In this document: piece by piece, positions 25,546 to 34,710 of the stretch
Numbering within the stretch: position 1 is the first letter of the stretch
Layout: the number at the start of each line of letters is the position of its first letter
From: a bacterium
GTDB taxonomy: Bacteria > Sysuimicrobiota > Sysuimicrobiia > Sysuimicrobiales > Segetimicrobiaceae
Assembly: GCA_035691305.1 (NCBI GenBank)
Contig: DASSJF010000026.1
Span: 31,769-95,768, forward strand
Length of the DNA stretch: 64,000 nucleotides
Direction of reading: 5' to 3'
Translations under genes and position numbers: made by a program
Notes under the pieces: generated by a model
Told to the model about the DNA's origin: nothing
The model's database searches: none
Seen by the model: only the letters and a program-made list of their open reading frames with translations

Positions 25546-26663
25546 CGGCCCGCTCCGATGATGCTGAGCACTTCCGCGCCGCGCGATAACAGCTCGCCGC
25601 CCGACTCGGTCACTACCACATCTTCCTCGATGTGGATTCGCTGGCCCGAGGCGCTCATAAACCTCGGCTCGGGCGTCAGAATCATCCCCGGCTCCAGCAC
25701 TGTCTCGTCCACCAGGCTGATCGAAGGCGGATCGGAAGCAACCCCAAACCCGTGGCCCACCCGCTTATTCGCGTCAAGCGGCGGCAGACCAAGGCGCACC
25801 ATGTCCTCGCTCGTCTGGCGAGCCAGGTCGCAGCAACGGACACCCGGCCCGATCCGTTTGATCAGGTTGTGGGTAAGTTCCCAGATCATCGCGAACTCGC
25901 GCTTTTGCTGATCGCTCGGCGGCCCGAACACGGCCATCCGCGCGAGATCCGACCGGTAGCCTTCGTAGGTCAGGCCGAAGTCACACCACAGCCAGTCGCC
26001 ACGGCGGTAAGTGTGACGGAACGCATGGCCCTCGAGTCCGAACTCCATGTGCCCGAGTTGACCGCCGGTGTCGAGCATCTCGCCCTCAAAGATCCGTTGC
26101 GCCCGGGCAACATCCATACCGGGCTCGAGCCGCGCCAACGTCCTGGCCCAAGCTTCCGTAGCCATGCGGCACGCGGCACGCATCCGGTCCACCTCCCAGG
26201 CCGCCTTCACCATGCGAATGTGGTTGAAAACGGCGCTCGCGTCTACGATGGTCATCGACGGCAGCGCCCGCTGGACGGCCAGGAAATCATTGTACGAGAT
26301 GCCGAGCCGCTGAAACTCACCGATCTCACATCCGAGATTCGCGCGGCTGAGGCCAAGCTCGCGCAACGCTTGCGGAATCAGTTCAAGCGGAAACGGCACG
26401 TCGATGTAGGTTCTGATGTTGGTCACCGGTGCGGTCGCGCGGACCTGAGGTTCATCGCGGCCGTATACGATCATGCAGGGCTCCGCCCGCAGCGGCAGGA
26501 TCATGATCATGGGACGCTGCCGGCCGTCGAACTGCTCGCTCCGATGACCGGTGAACAGCCAGTAGTTGTACTTTTCCGTCACCAGCAGCGCGTCGATGCC
26601 GCGCGGTTCCATGAGGCACCGCGCGCGCGCCCACTGTTCTCGAATTCCGTCACCGTCCGCCAT
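25542..26663 (-). CDS. M24 metallopeptidase (Xaa-Pro dipeptidase-like), intact metal site
   Basis: A 373-residue pita-bread hydrolase. The N-terminal creatinase-like domain spans about 1-145. In the catalytic domain all five dimetal ligands are present: Asp228 (CDFG), Asp239 (RSDLAR), His304 (VGHGFG), Glu332 (TPEPRF) and a glutamate of IEEDVV near 346. It should therefore be a manganese or cobalt aminopeptidase or dipeptidase of the prolidase type, cytoplasmic. The ATG at 26663 has GGGGGAGAG upstream and overlaps the PrpD-family stop by 14 bp. It probably cleaves imported X-Pro or N-acyl amides delivered by the adjoining ABC systems. Confidence 0.88.
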   Translation of the reverse strand: MADGDGIREQWARARCLMEPRGIDALLVTEKYNYWLFTGHRSEQFDGRQRPMIMILPLRAEPCMIVYGRDEPQVRATAPVTNIRTYIDVPFPLELIPQALRELGLSRANLGCEIGEFQRLGISYNDFLAVQRALPSMTIVDASAVFNHIRMVKAAWEVDRMRAACRMATEAWARTLARLEPGMDVARAQRIFEGEMLDTGGQLGHMEFGLEGHAFRHTYRRGDWLWCDFGLTYEGYRSDLARMAVFGPPSDQQKREFAMIWELTHNLIKRIGPGVRCCDLARQTSEDMVRLGLPPLDANKRVGHGFGVASDPPSISLVDETVLEPGMILTPEPRFMSASGQRIHIEEDVVVTESGGELLSRGAEVLSIIGAGR

Positions 26664-28062
26664 TCGGTCTCTCCCCCGCCCACTGCATCGGCTCTAGCAG
26701 CACGTCGGCCAGCTCTGTGACGTTCGTCATCGACGGAAGCCGCCCGCTCAACGCGACGATGTCCGACCGCGGTGTCGCCAGCCCGACGTTGCGCATGACA
26801 AACTCCGTGCGTGTGAACGGGCTTTCCGGGCTGCCGCGATGCGCGCGCCTTCGTCCAACAACTGTGCGCCCATCGCGCGTTACGATCGACACAGACGCGG
26901 AAGACCGGGACGCGGGAGAGCCGCCTGCGGCCGCCTCGGGGCCGATGCCGACCAGCGCGGCCAGACGCAACACACCAGGGTCGGCCAGCCGATCGGGGGC
27001 GAACGCCTCGTAGAACGTGTCGGAAGAAGGAACGTCAGGTGCCTTCAACAGAGCGGCGCCCAACGAGAATGGCAGACTCCGCTGCGCCTCCCGGGTGCCA
27101 GCGGGCCGGCGCTGGCGGTCGAAGGACGCGGCCAAAACCGCCGCCATGGCCGGAGGAAGGGTAACATCGATGTGTTCGATGTCTTGGGGAGCGATCCGGT
27201 GTTCCCGGACGAGGTCGATCGCGGTGTCCACCGCTGAATGGAAATCGGTGCTGTGTGCATACGGCTTGTAGGCTACGTCGTGAACCGTCCAGCGGCTCAG
27301 CGGCGCGAAGAGCGGGGCCGTGTCATAAGCGGCCTCACCCGCAACCGCCCACAGCAGACCACCCGGCGCTTCCAACATATCGGCCGGGCCCTGGAGATCG
27401 CGCCGGGCCAACAAGGCCGCGCCGACGCCCGCCGACGCGGCCCAGCCGGCCTGGAGCGGTTTAGTCGTCGCGGCGGGTCCGAAGTGCACGAGACCGGCCG
27501 CGCGCGTGGCTGCGATCGCCATCGCGTGGGCCTGCTGCGGAGCGGTGAGGCCCAGCACCGTGGCCGCCGCCGCCGCGGCGGCCACGGTGCCGAACACCGA
27601 CGTCGGATGAAACCCGCGGCGGTACATCGTTCCCACCACGGAGGTGCGTCCCAAACGGCAGGCGATTTCGTACCCGACCAGCACGGCGCGCAGCAATTCC
27701 GGCCCCGAGGCAGCCACCGCCTCGGCGGCCGCAAGCGCCGCCGGCACGACCACGGCCATCGGATGCATGTCGGTCGGAGCGTGAAAATCATCCAGCCCGA
27801 GCGCATGGGCCGCGGTCCCGTTCACGAATGCGGCGAAGACGGCAGGAACCCGGAATCCGCCGACGGCGGCCGACGTTCGAGTACCGCTCATTTCCTCCAC
27901 ATGCCCCCGAACCGCGGCCACCTCGGCCCGGTTCCGGGCGGCAAGACACAGGGCGAGACAATCGGCCACCCGGTCGGCCGCCGCGGCGGCAGCGTCGTCA
28001 GGCACCGGCGCGGCGCTGATCCGAGCCAATGCGGCCGACGCGGTCTCCAACGGCTTAGTCAC
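26650..28062 (-). CDS. MmgE/PrpD family protein
   Basis: A 470-residue MmgE/PrpD-fold protein (2-methylcitrate dehydratase, cis-aconitate decarboxylase and iminodisuccinate epimerase relatives). The helical domain contains NGTAAHALGLDDFHAPTDMHPM near 79-100, corresponding to the family NG-x-x-x-H-x-x-D-x-D block, and KPYAHSTDFHSAVDTAI near 271-287 matches the KxYPxC substrate region with alanine-histidine in place of the usual proline-cysteine. The GTG start overlaps the regulator stop (GTGA). Members dehydrate or epimerise small dicarboxylic or amino-dicarboxylic acids without a metal. Precise substrate unknown. Confidence 0.88.
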   Translation of the reverse strand: MTKPLETASAALARISAAPVPDDAAAAAADRVADCLALCLAARNRAEVAAVRGHVEEMSGTRTSAAVGGFRVPAVFAAFVNGTAAHALGLDDFHAPTDMHPMAVVVPAALAAAEAVAASGPELLRAVLVGYEIACRLGRTSVVGTMYRRGFHPTSVFGTVAAAAAAATVLGLTAPQQAHAMAIAATRAAGLVHFGPAATTKPLQAGWAASAGVGAALLARRDLQGPADMLEAPGGLLWAVAGEAAYDTAPLFAPLSRWTVHDVAYKPYAHSTDFHSAVDTAIDLVREHRIAPQDIEHIDVTLPPAMAAVLAASFDRQRRPAGTREAQRSLPFSLGAALLKAPDVPSSDTFYEAFAPDRLADPGVLRLAALVGIGPEAAAGGSPASRSSASVSIVTRDGRTVVGRRRAHRGSPESPFTRTEFVMRNVGLATPRSDIVALSGRLPSMTNVTELADVLLEPMQWAGERPNGGR

Positions 28063-29114
28063 GGACCGCGCATGTCCCCGGCGGTTGCCGCGTTACTTGC
28101 GCGTGCGCCCGGCGACACCGCCGCGGCCCGTGCGTCACGATCCAGCGCAACGCGTGCGGTTCCTTCGTCGGTAATGAGCGCGTCGATGTAGCCTCCGCGC
28201 AACGCGCCGAGCAGAGCCGGTACTTTGGCGGCACCGTGAACCACACAGATCTTCATCGGTATCCGCCGCAACTCGTCGAGATCGAGCCCCACGGTCCGGG
28301 GGTACGGGTCTTCTTTCAACGGCCGTCCCTCAACGTCGATGAACCGCCCCAGGATATCCCCGACCGCTCCGCGCGCCCGCAGACGCGCCATCAACGCCGG
28401 CCGCAGCATCCCCACCCGAACCATCGCCGCGCGATCCGACGCGGCGCCGATGCCGAAAATCGCCTTGGTTGCCCGGCGGCCCGCTTTGAGCACCTCGCTG
28501 ATGGTACGGTCGGACGCGATCGCGCGGCAGAGCGCCGGAGAGTCGACGATCGTCGGCACCAGGAGAAACAGTGCCCGGCCGCCCAACCGCTCGGCGGTTG
28601 TGCCGGCCAGATCGAAGGCATTCATATCCACCGGACCCTTGGCCAGCGCTCCGTTGAGCACAACAACGGTCAGTCCTCGGATCGGCCGCCGCGGCAGATA
28701 TTGCGCCACGGCGTGCAGCGTGGATCCCCAAGACGTCCCCAACACGTCCCCGGCGCGCAGGACGTGCGCCAGGTAGTCGGCCGCCGCTGAGCCCACCTCG
28801 GCGGCCGCCGCTTCAGCCGGCGCTCGCACGACGACCGCGTCGGCAAGCCCGAACCGCCGCTTCAGGCCGCTGCCGAGTTCGAGCAGCGGCGTCGATGCAT
28901 GGTTGATCCGGATCTCGAGCACGGCACGCTGCTGCGCGCGCCGCAGCGCCCGCATCACGCGCTGGCGGCTCATCCCAAGCAGCCGGCCTATCGCCTCCTG
29001 CGTCTTCCCGTCGCGATGATAGTACCAGGCGATGCGCGCCAGTAGCGCGGTGTCGCCGTCTTCATGGCGCGCCGTAACATTTGTTATAGACGTCGCCATA
29101 TGTTCTACAGACAT
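28059..29114 (-). CDS. SorC/DeoR-type sugar-binding transcriptional regulator
   Basis: A 351-residue regulator with an N-terminal helix-turn-helix (ALLARIAWYYHRDGKTQEAIGRLLGMSRQRVMRAL, split across about 23-57) and a SorC/CggR-type phospho-ligand-binding domain; GDVLGTSWGSTLHAVAQYLP near 146-165 is the typical family signature. ATG 29114 is preferred, but ATG 29099 is equally possible because neither has a strong ribosome site. It is first in the long minus-strand operon and diverges from a solute-binding protein gene. A 13-bp inverted repeat pair, one copy just inside its own coding start, suggests autoregulation by DNA looping or roadblock. Its effector is probably a phosphorylated or acidic catabolite. 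Confidence 0.9.
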   Translation of the reverse strand: MSVEHMATSITNVTARHEDGDTALLARIAWYYHRDGKTQEAIGRLLGMSRQRVMRALRRAQQRAVLEIRINHASTPLLELGSGLKRRFGLADAVVVRAPAEAAAAEVGSAAADYLAHVLRAGDVLGTSWGSTLHAVAQYLPRRPIRGLTVVVLNGALAKGPVDMNAFDLAGTTAERLGGRALFLLVPTIVDSPALCRAIASDRTISEVLKAGRRATKAIFGIGAASDRAAMVRVGMLRPALMARLRARGAVGDILGRFIDVEGRPLKEDPYPRTVGLDLDELRRIPMKICVVHGAAKVPALLGALRGGYIDALITDEGTARVALDRDARAAAVSPGARASNAATAGDMRGP

Positions 29115-29215
29115 CCGCGACGGCAGGTGATTTTCCTGCGCGGTGCCCGCAGGAGGCGAGGCGGCGGGATGTCGTACCACCAATCAACATAGACGGTCCA
29201 GGACAAATGTTACGG
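29072..29215. promoter_or_regulatory. inverted 13-bp operator pair around the SorC-regulator divergent promoter
   Basis: The sequence CCGTAACATTTGT at 29072-29084 recurs as its exact reverse complement ACAAATGTTACGG at 29203-29215, with start-to-start spacing of 131 bp. The left copy lies within the first codons of the regulator, the right copy 21 bp before the start of the divergent binding-protein gene. The layout fits a SorC-type repressor that bridges two sites. The repeat is exact; its binding is an inference. Confidence 0.55.
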
Positions 29216-29235
29216 GCGTGTTCGGAGGTGTTTCA

Positions 29236-30798
29236 ATGGCGGGTGGCTGCAGTTGGGGGGAACGTCTTCGCCTTGTGTGTGCGCTCATCGTCGCCGCCGT
29301 CATTTGCGGCCCAGCAGGCGCCACGGCGGTCGATGCGCAGGGCGGTGTGTTACGGGTCGCGCGCGGCGGCCAAGGCCGCAGTCTGGACCCGCACATCCGT
29401 GCCCGGTTCGACGACCGGATCGTGATCGCGACCATCTACGAGCCCCTGATCGATTCTGACAAAGACGGACGGCTTGTTCCGGTGCTTGCGACATCATGGG
29501 ACATCGGCTCCACCGGCAAGGTCATTACTTTTCATCTGCGACGCGGCGTCACGTTCCAAGACGGCACGCCCTTTGACGCCTCCGTAGTCAGGTGGAACAT
29601 CGAACGCGTACTCGATCCCGCCACTGGATCCGACCATCGTCAGAAATTCGAGGGCATCATCCAGGGCGTCCAGGTCGTCGACGCCGCGACCGTTCGGATC
29701 TACCTGACGCGGCCTTACCCGGCGCTCTTCTCCGATCTCACGGAGCGCCCCGGGCAGATGGTGTCGCCCGCGGCGGTGAAGAAGTACGGAAGGGACTTCG
29801 CTCTCCACCCGACGGGCACGGGTCCTTTCAAGTTCGTTGAATGGATTCCAGGCAGCCGCGTGGCCGTGGAGCGCAACAACGCCTACTGGAACCGCGGTGC
29901 CATCAAGTCGGACGGTATCACCTTCTTTGACATTCCGGAACGGGCCGCGTCCGTCGCGCGCCTGCGCAGCGGCGAACTCGATCTCATCGCGAGCACCGGC
30001 TCGGGCGACCTCATAACCGGCGGCCCCGAGGTTCTCACCGTTCAGGGACAGCGTGGTTTGAAGGCGATGCCGAGCCGGAGCTACCAGTGGGAGTCGCTGC
30101 AGATGCGGGTCGATCGGCCGCCGTACGATAATCGCAGCCTGCGCCAAGCGATCGCTTACGCCATCAACCGCGACCAAATTCTCAAGACCATCTATCGCGG
30201 CCTCGGGATCCCCGCCGCCAAGTATTCGCTCGAAGGATGGTGGGCCGATCCGGCCTATCGAGGGATTACATATAATCCGGCGCTGGCCGCCGCAAAGCTT
30301 CGCGAATCCGGGTATCTCGGGAGTCCCGCACAGCTGACGTTATCAATGCAGGCCTCCGACGCCCAGGTGGGCGAGCTTATCCAGGCGCAACTCCAGGCGA
30401 TCGGGCTGAAGGTTAGAATTCAGTTGGCATCCGAAACTGATTTCTACCCGCAGCAGGAGCAGGGTCTGATCCCCTTCTCCGGGCCGACCCGATGGACGCC
30501 GCGGGTGGATCCGCACGGTCTCGCGAACATCTTGTTCCATTCAACGAAAGGCAACTCAAATACAACGCACTACCACAATCCGCAGGTCGACGCGCTTTTG
30601 GATGAAGCGTCATCGATCAATGACATGTCGAAACGCGCAGCGCTCTACAGGCAGATCGAGCGTCTGGTTATGGACGATGCGCCCTACGTAATCTACTACG
30701 CGTCACCGGGCTACGCGCTCATGAAAGAAAACGTTCAGGGCTACCAGTGGGGGTTTGACATGGTGCCCCGCGTGGCGAGGGTCTGGCTGCAGCCGTAG
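29236..30798 (+). CDS. extracellular solute-binding protein, family 5
   Basis: A 520-residue binding protein with a Sec signal peptide (LRLVCALIVAAVICGPAGATA core, about 11-32) and cleavage before the mature start near GGVLRVARGG. Family 5 blocks are RSLDPHIRARFDDRIVIATIYEPL near 48-71, ITFHLRRGVTFQDGTPFDASVVRWNIERVL near 95-124 and GTGPFKFVEWIPGSRVAVERN near 195-215. ATG 29236 follows a GGAGGTG ribosome site. It is the first gene of a plus-strand cassette; its dppB partner begins at the base after its stop codon. Confidence 0.93.
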   Translation: MAGGCSWGERLRLVCALIVAAVICGPAGATAVDAQGGVLRVARGGQGRSLDPHIRARFDDRIVIATIYEPLIDSDKDGRLVPVLATSWDIGSTGKVITFHLRRGVTFQDGTPFDASVVRWNIERVLDPATGSDHRQKFEGIIQGVQVVDAATVRIYLTRPYPALFSDLTERPGQMVSPAAVKKYGRDFALHPTGTGPFKFVEWIPGSRVAVERNNAYWNRGAIKSDGITFFDIPERAASVARLRSGELDLIASTGSGDLITGGPEVLTVQGQRGLKAMPSRSYQWESLQMRVDRPPYDNRSLRQAIAYAINRDQILKTIYRGLGIPAAKYSLEGWWADPAYRGITYNPALAAAKLRESGYLGSPAQLTLSMQASDAQVGELIQAQLQAIGLKVRIQLASETDFYPQQEQGLIPFSGPTRWTPRVDPHGLANILFHSTKGNSNTTHYHNPQVDALLDEASSINDMSKRAALYRQIERLVMDDAPYVIYYASPGYALMKENVQGYQWGFDMVPRVARVWLQP

Positions 30799-31743
30799 AT
30801 GCGCCGGTACGTCGTCACCCGAGCGCTGATTATCGTCCCTACGTTGCTCTTGGCAAGCGCCGCGATCTTCGCTTTGATGCAACTGGCGGTCGGGGGCGAT
30901 CCCGCGCTCTACATCATGGGCCGCGAAGGATCGGCCGCGCAGGCGGACGCGCTGCGAAAGGATCTCCACCTGGACCGGCCGCTCATCGTTCAGTACGTGG
31001 ACTGGCTGCGTCACGTCGCGCGCGGTGACTTCGGGCGTTCATTTCAGTACCCGCTCAATGTGCGCGCGGTTATCTTGAGCCGGCTGCCCGCCACGCTTGA
31101 ACTCGCGGGCCTCGGCGCCGGTGTCGCGGTCGCCGTCGCGATTCCCGCGGGCGTTTACATGGCCCTCGTGCCTCGCGGGTTCGGCCGACTCGCCTCGGCC
31201 TCTACGATCGCGGCCCTGTGTCTCCCGGACTTCTGCCTGGGAATCCTGCTCATCTATCTGTTCAGCGTAATGCTGCACTGGCTGCCGAGCAGCGGATATG
31301 TCCCGCTGCGTTACGGGCTGGGACATAATCTGGCGGGCATGGTTCTGCCGGTCATGAGCCTGGCGACGTGGTACGCGGCGGCATGGGCCCGTTACGTCCG
31401 TTCGGCTTTTCTTGAAACGCTGGACGCCGATTTCGTGCGCGTCGCGCGGGCCAAGGGGTTGGCCGAGCGTGCCGTATCATACAGGCACGTGCTCCGGAAC
31501 GCAATTCTGCCGACCCTGACGATCGTCGGGCAGAACATCGCGGCGATGTTCGGCGGCGTCGTCGCTGTAGAAACGGTGTTTGGCAATCCGGGCATCGGTC
31601 GCCTGTTCAGCACGGCGGTCCTCGGCCGGGATTACCCCGTGATCCAAGGCGTCATCGTCATGCTGACCTTTGTCGTGTGTATAAGCAGTCTGATTGTCGA
31701 CGTGCTCTACGGGCTGGTCGACCCTCGGATTCGTTATGGGTAA
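30799..31743 (+). CDS. peptide-type ABC transporter permease (DppB-like)
   Basis: A 314-residue DppB-type permease. It has the opening RRYVVTRALIIVPTLLLASAAIFALM, a GGDPALYIMGREGS block, LHLDRPLIVQYVDWLRHVARGDFGRS and the EAA loop ADFVRVARAKGLAERAVSYRHVLRN. Its ATG follows the binding-protein stop immediately (TAGATG), and its own end overlaps the next permease gene, so all three should be translated together. Confidence 0.92.
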   Translation: MRRYVVTRALIIVPTLLLASAAIFALMQLAVGGDPALYIMGREGSAAQADALRKDLHLDRPLIVQYVDWLRHVARGDFGRSFQYPLNVRAVILSRLPATLELAGLGAGVAVAVAIPAGVYMALVPRGFGRLASASTIAALCLPDFCLGILLIYLFSVMLHWLPSSGYVPLRYGLGHNLAGMVLPVMSLATWYAAAWARYVRSAFLETLDADFVRVARAKGLAERAVSYRHVLRNAILPTLTIVGQNIAAMFGGVVAVETVFGNPGIGRLFSTAVLGRDYPVIQGVIVMLTFVVCISSLIVDVLYGLVDPRIRYG

Positions 31744-32602
31744 ACCGATGAAGCGCCGTTGGCTCGGCCGAGTGCGAAGCCTCATCCTGACACCCGGGGG
31801 GTTATCCGCCGCGGCCGTGGCGTGCTGGTTGGTCGCAGCCGCGGTGGTGCCGCGGCTACTCGCACCCTTCGATCCGCTCGCGATTCGGGCGTCGGAAACG
31901 TTGCTCCCGCCGAGCGGTGCTCACCTGGCCGGTACCGACGCCCTGGGACGGGATATTTTCAGCCAAATTACCTACGGAGCTCGCACCACTCTGTGGGTCG
32001 CGGGTACTGCGATGGTACTGGCCCTTGCCGTCGGGACAACGCTGGGACTTGTGGCGGGCTACTGGGGCGGTTCGTCGATCGACGAGATCGTAATGCGTCT
32101 CGTTGACGTATTGTACGTGTTTCCCAGCATCGTGTTGGCGCTTGCGGTGGTCGCCGCCCTCGGCCCTGATCGTCCGGGGAGCATCGCCGTCGCGCTCGCG
32201 CTGGCGGTGGTCCCGGGCTACGCGCGGCTAGTTCGCAGCCGCGTTCTCTCGATCCGTGAGGACGAATTTATCGTCGCCGCCAGAGGTATCGGCGCGACCA
32301 CAGGCCGTATCCTACGCTGCCACGTGCTGCCACAAACGGTTGATGTACTGATCGTTCGGTCTGTCGTCGGGCTCTCCGGAATAATCCTGGCGGAGGCCAC
32401 GCTCAGTTTCCTCGGTTTGGGCGTCCAGCCGCCAAATCCGAGTTGGGGCCGCATGCTTCGCGAGAGCTTTCAGTATCTCTCCGATGCGCCGTGGCTGGCA
32501 CTGGCCCCGATGACGGCGATCTTTCTGACGGTGTTTGCGATCAGCCAGCTCGGCGAAGCCGTGCGGATCGGCCTCCATCCACGGGCGGACTTCCGACGCT
32601 GA
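31736..32602 (+). CDS. peptide-type ABC transporter permease (DppC-like)
   Basis: A 288-residue DppC-type permease with the conserved block GAHLAGTDALGRDIFSQITYGARTTL near 61-86 and EAA loop DEFIVAARGIGATTGRILRCHVLPQ. ATG 31736 overlaps the dppB stop by 8 bp; ATG 31748, just past that stop, is an alternative. It closes the third DppABC cassette. No ATPase follows: the next gene, 105 bp on, is a dehydrogenase. Confidence 0.92.
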   Translation: MGKPMKRRWLGRVRSLILTPGGLSAAAVACWLVAAAVVPRLLAPFDPLAIRASETLLPPSGAHLAGTDALGRDIFSQITYGARTTLWVAGTAMVLALAVGTTLGLVAGYWGGSSIDEIVMRLVDVLYVFPSIVLALAVVAALGPDRPGSIAVALALAVVPGYARLVRSRVLSIREDEFIVAARGIGATTGRILRCHVLPQTVDVLIVRSVVGLSGIILAEATLSFLGLGVQPPNPSWGRMLRESFQYLSDAPWLALAPMTAIFLTVFAISQLGEAVRIGLHPRADFRR

Positions 32603-32707
32603 AGCGGCCTGCCGTACCCTCCCTGAACGCCGTTGCCTCGACGTGTACGAAGAAATCGAGCACACGGCCGAAAATCTTCCGGCAGTTCACTCCGCGGAGG
32701 CTGGTGA

Positions 32708-33694
32708 ATGTACGAGATTGTGTTGTTTGCTACGCCGTCGTCGATGGTGGCCGAAGAGACGCTCCGGACGGCGGTGGGAGAGCCGGTTCGGCTCACGCTC
32801 GCGCCTGAACACGCGCTGCGCTCCGGACAGCTGGCGCCCGAGGTACTCGCCGAATTGTGCGCGGCGACGGCCCATGCTGATGCGGTCGTGTTCCGCGTCG
32901 GCCAGGTGCCCCGTGAGGTCATCGAATCGGCGCCGAACCTCAAGATCGTGGCGGTGCACGGCGTCGGCACGGGCGCGGTCGCCGTGCCGGCCGCGACCGA
33001 ACAAGGCGTCTACGTGACCGTGGCCCCGGGCGGCAACGCGGTTTCGGTGGCGGAATACGTGATGTCGGTGTCGCTCCTGGCCCGGCGCAGACTCGATCAG
33101 GCAGCCGCGACGCTCAAGTCGGCGACGTGGCAGGTAGCGCGGGCCGAAGGCTACGAGCTGTCCGGCAGGCGCATGGGCATCGTCGGCTTCGGCGCGATCG
33201 GGTCCCGCGTCGCAGGGCTCGCCAGCGCATTCGGCATGGAGGTACTGGTGGCGGCACACGGTAGCCTGCGGGATTGTCCCTACCCCTCGCTGCCGCTCCC
33301 CGACCTGGCGGGCGCGGTAGACTATCTGGTGATCGCGGTGCCGTTTCGCCCCGAGACCATAGGACTCGTCTCGAAGGAGATCCTCGGGCGCATGCGGCCC
33401 GCCGCCGTCATCGTGAACGTCGCACGGGGCGAGATCATCGACGAAGCGGCGCTCGTTGCGGCACTTGACGAGCACCGGCTCGCCGCAGCATGCCTCGACG
33501 TCTTCGCGCAGGAGCCGCTGCCTCCCGGGCACCCGTTGCCCCGCCATCCCCTCATCTTTGCCACCCCGCACATCGCGGGCGCAACGCACGAGGCGCTCGC
33601 ACGTATCGCGCGCATCCTAGGCGAAGACATCCGGCGGGTGCTCCGTGGAGAGCATCCGCGCCACGCGGCCAACGCGCCGGTCCCGCGTCCCTAA
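32708..33694 (+). CDS. D-2-hydroxyacid dehydrogenase (NAD-dependent)
   Basis: A 328-residue member of the D-isomer-specific 2-hydroxyacid dehydrogenase family. The NAD loop is GFGAIG at 160-165, and the catalytic set is Arg240 (NVARGE), Glu269 (FAQEP) and His288 (TPHIAG). No ACT or other regulatory domain follows the catalytic core, so it resembles glycerate/hydroxypyruvate or broad 2-ketoacid reductases rather than biosynthetic SerA. It starts the enzyme block behind the third ABC cassette and has GGAGGCTG upstream of ATG 32708. Probable role: interconversion of a 2-hydroxy acid and 2-keto acid in the cytoplasm. Confidence 0.88.
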   Translation: MYEIVLFATPSSMVAEETLRTAVGEPVRLTLAPEHALRSGQLAPEVLAELCAATAHADAVVFRVGQVPREVIESAPNLKIVAVHGVGTGAVAVPAATEQGVYVTVAPGGNAVSVAEYVMSVSLLARRRLDQAAATLKSATWQVARAEGYELSGRRMGIVGFGAIGSRVAGLASAFGMEVLVAAHGSLRDCPYPSLPLPDLAGAVDYLVIAVPFRPETIGLVSKEILGRMRPAAVIVNVARGEIIDEAALVAALDEHRLAAACLDVFAQEPLPPGHPLPRHPLIFATPHIAGATHEALARIARILGEDIRRVLRGEHPRHAANAPVPRP

Positions 33695-33765
33695 AGGCGT
33701 GCCCGCGGCGCCGCGCGAAGCGAGGAGCGTGACCGGAAGGCTCGGCGCCGGCGCGGAGGCATGAT

Positions 33766-34710
33766 GTGTACCTCGTAACGGGCGGAACGGGTTTCCTGGG
33801 CTGCTATGTCGTGCGCGATCTGGTTCGGACGGGACACTCCGTCGTGGCGTTCGACCTCGCACCGGATCTTCGGACGCTGAGCCTCATCGCGCCGGAGGCC
33901 GATCGGCGGGTCGCGGTCGTACGAGGCGACGTTCGCTCACTGGCGGAACTGCTGGGCGCGGCGAAGCACGGCACCGTCGACGTCATCGTCCACCTCGCGT
34001 CGCCGCTGCCGCCGGAGACCGAGCGCGACGCTACGACGAGCCTCCAACAGATGGTTCAGGGCCATATCAACGCGCTGGATGGAGCGCGCCTCCTGGGCGC
34101 CCGCCGTGTGGTATGGGCCAGCGCGCCGAGCGTGTTCGGTAATCCGCGCCACTTCGGCGGCCCGGACACGGTGGTCCCGAACGACGCACCCCACTATCCC
34201 GAAACGCTCTACGGCATCTGCAAGTCGGCCAACGAGCGGTTTGCGGAGCGCTATTGGCGGGAGTTCAACGTCGATACGATCGGTCTTCGGTTTTGCCAGG
34301 GGTACGGCCCTGGCAAACGGCGCGGCCGGCCGTTCGGCTACGAGCTGTTCGAAAAGGCGCTGCTCGGCGAGCCGTACACAGCGCCGTACGGCGACGACAT
34401 GATGAACTGGCAGTACGTCGAGGACATGGCCGAACTCGTCGTCCGGGCATGCGAAGCTCCGCGGACCGAGACGCGGGTCTTCAACACCACGGGGGACGCC
34501 CTCTCGATGCGCGACTCCATCGCCCTCTTGAAGTCCATGCTGCCGCAAGCTCGCCTCGGGACTGCCCCGGGCGCCATGGGGCTCGCTTGGAAATACGACA
34601 CGACGCCGCTGGAGCACGAAATCGGGGTGCGGAGCCGCACCCCGATCGGTGACGGATTCGCGAAGACCGTCGCAACGCTGCGGCGCTGGAAGGCCGAGGG
34701 GATCTGGTGA
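33766..34710 (+). CDS. NAD-dependent epimerase/dehydratase
   Basis: A 314-residue extended short-chain dehydrogenase. The N-terminal dinucleotide motif is VTGGTGFLG at residues 4-12, and the catalytic pair is Tyr149 and Lys153 in LYGICKSANE, preceded by a serine-rich WASAPSVFG block near 117-125. The gene starts with GTG at 33766, seven bases after GGAGG; the nearby ATG codons are out of frame. It overlaps the next SDR gene by four bases (GTGA). Relatives epimerise or dehydrate nucleotide sugars, or act on sugar acids; in this catabolic setting a sugar-acid or hydroxy-acid derivative is likelier than cell-envelope synthesis. Confidence 0.85.
   Translation: MYLVTGGTGFLGCYVVRDLVRTGHSVVAFDLAPDLRTLSLIAPEADRRVAVVRGDVRSLAELLGAAKHGTVDVIVHLASPLPPETERDATTSLQQMVQGHINALDGARLLGARRVVWASAPSVFGNPRHFGGPDTVVPNDAPHYPETLYGICKSANERFAERYWREFNVDTIGLRFCQGYGPGKRRGRPFGYELFEKALLGEPYTAPYGDDMMNWQYVEDMAELVVRACEAPRTETRVFNTTGDALSMRDSIALLKSMLPQARLGTAPGAMGLAWKYDTTPLEHEIGVRSRTPIGDGFAKTVATLRRWKAEGIW

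Noticed and set aside
19912..26663. Naming this operon an ectoine utilisation (eut/doe) operon
   Set aside because: EutA and EutB counterparts are missing and the M24 protein keeps a metal site, so the likeness is reported only as a hypothesis.
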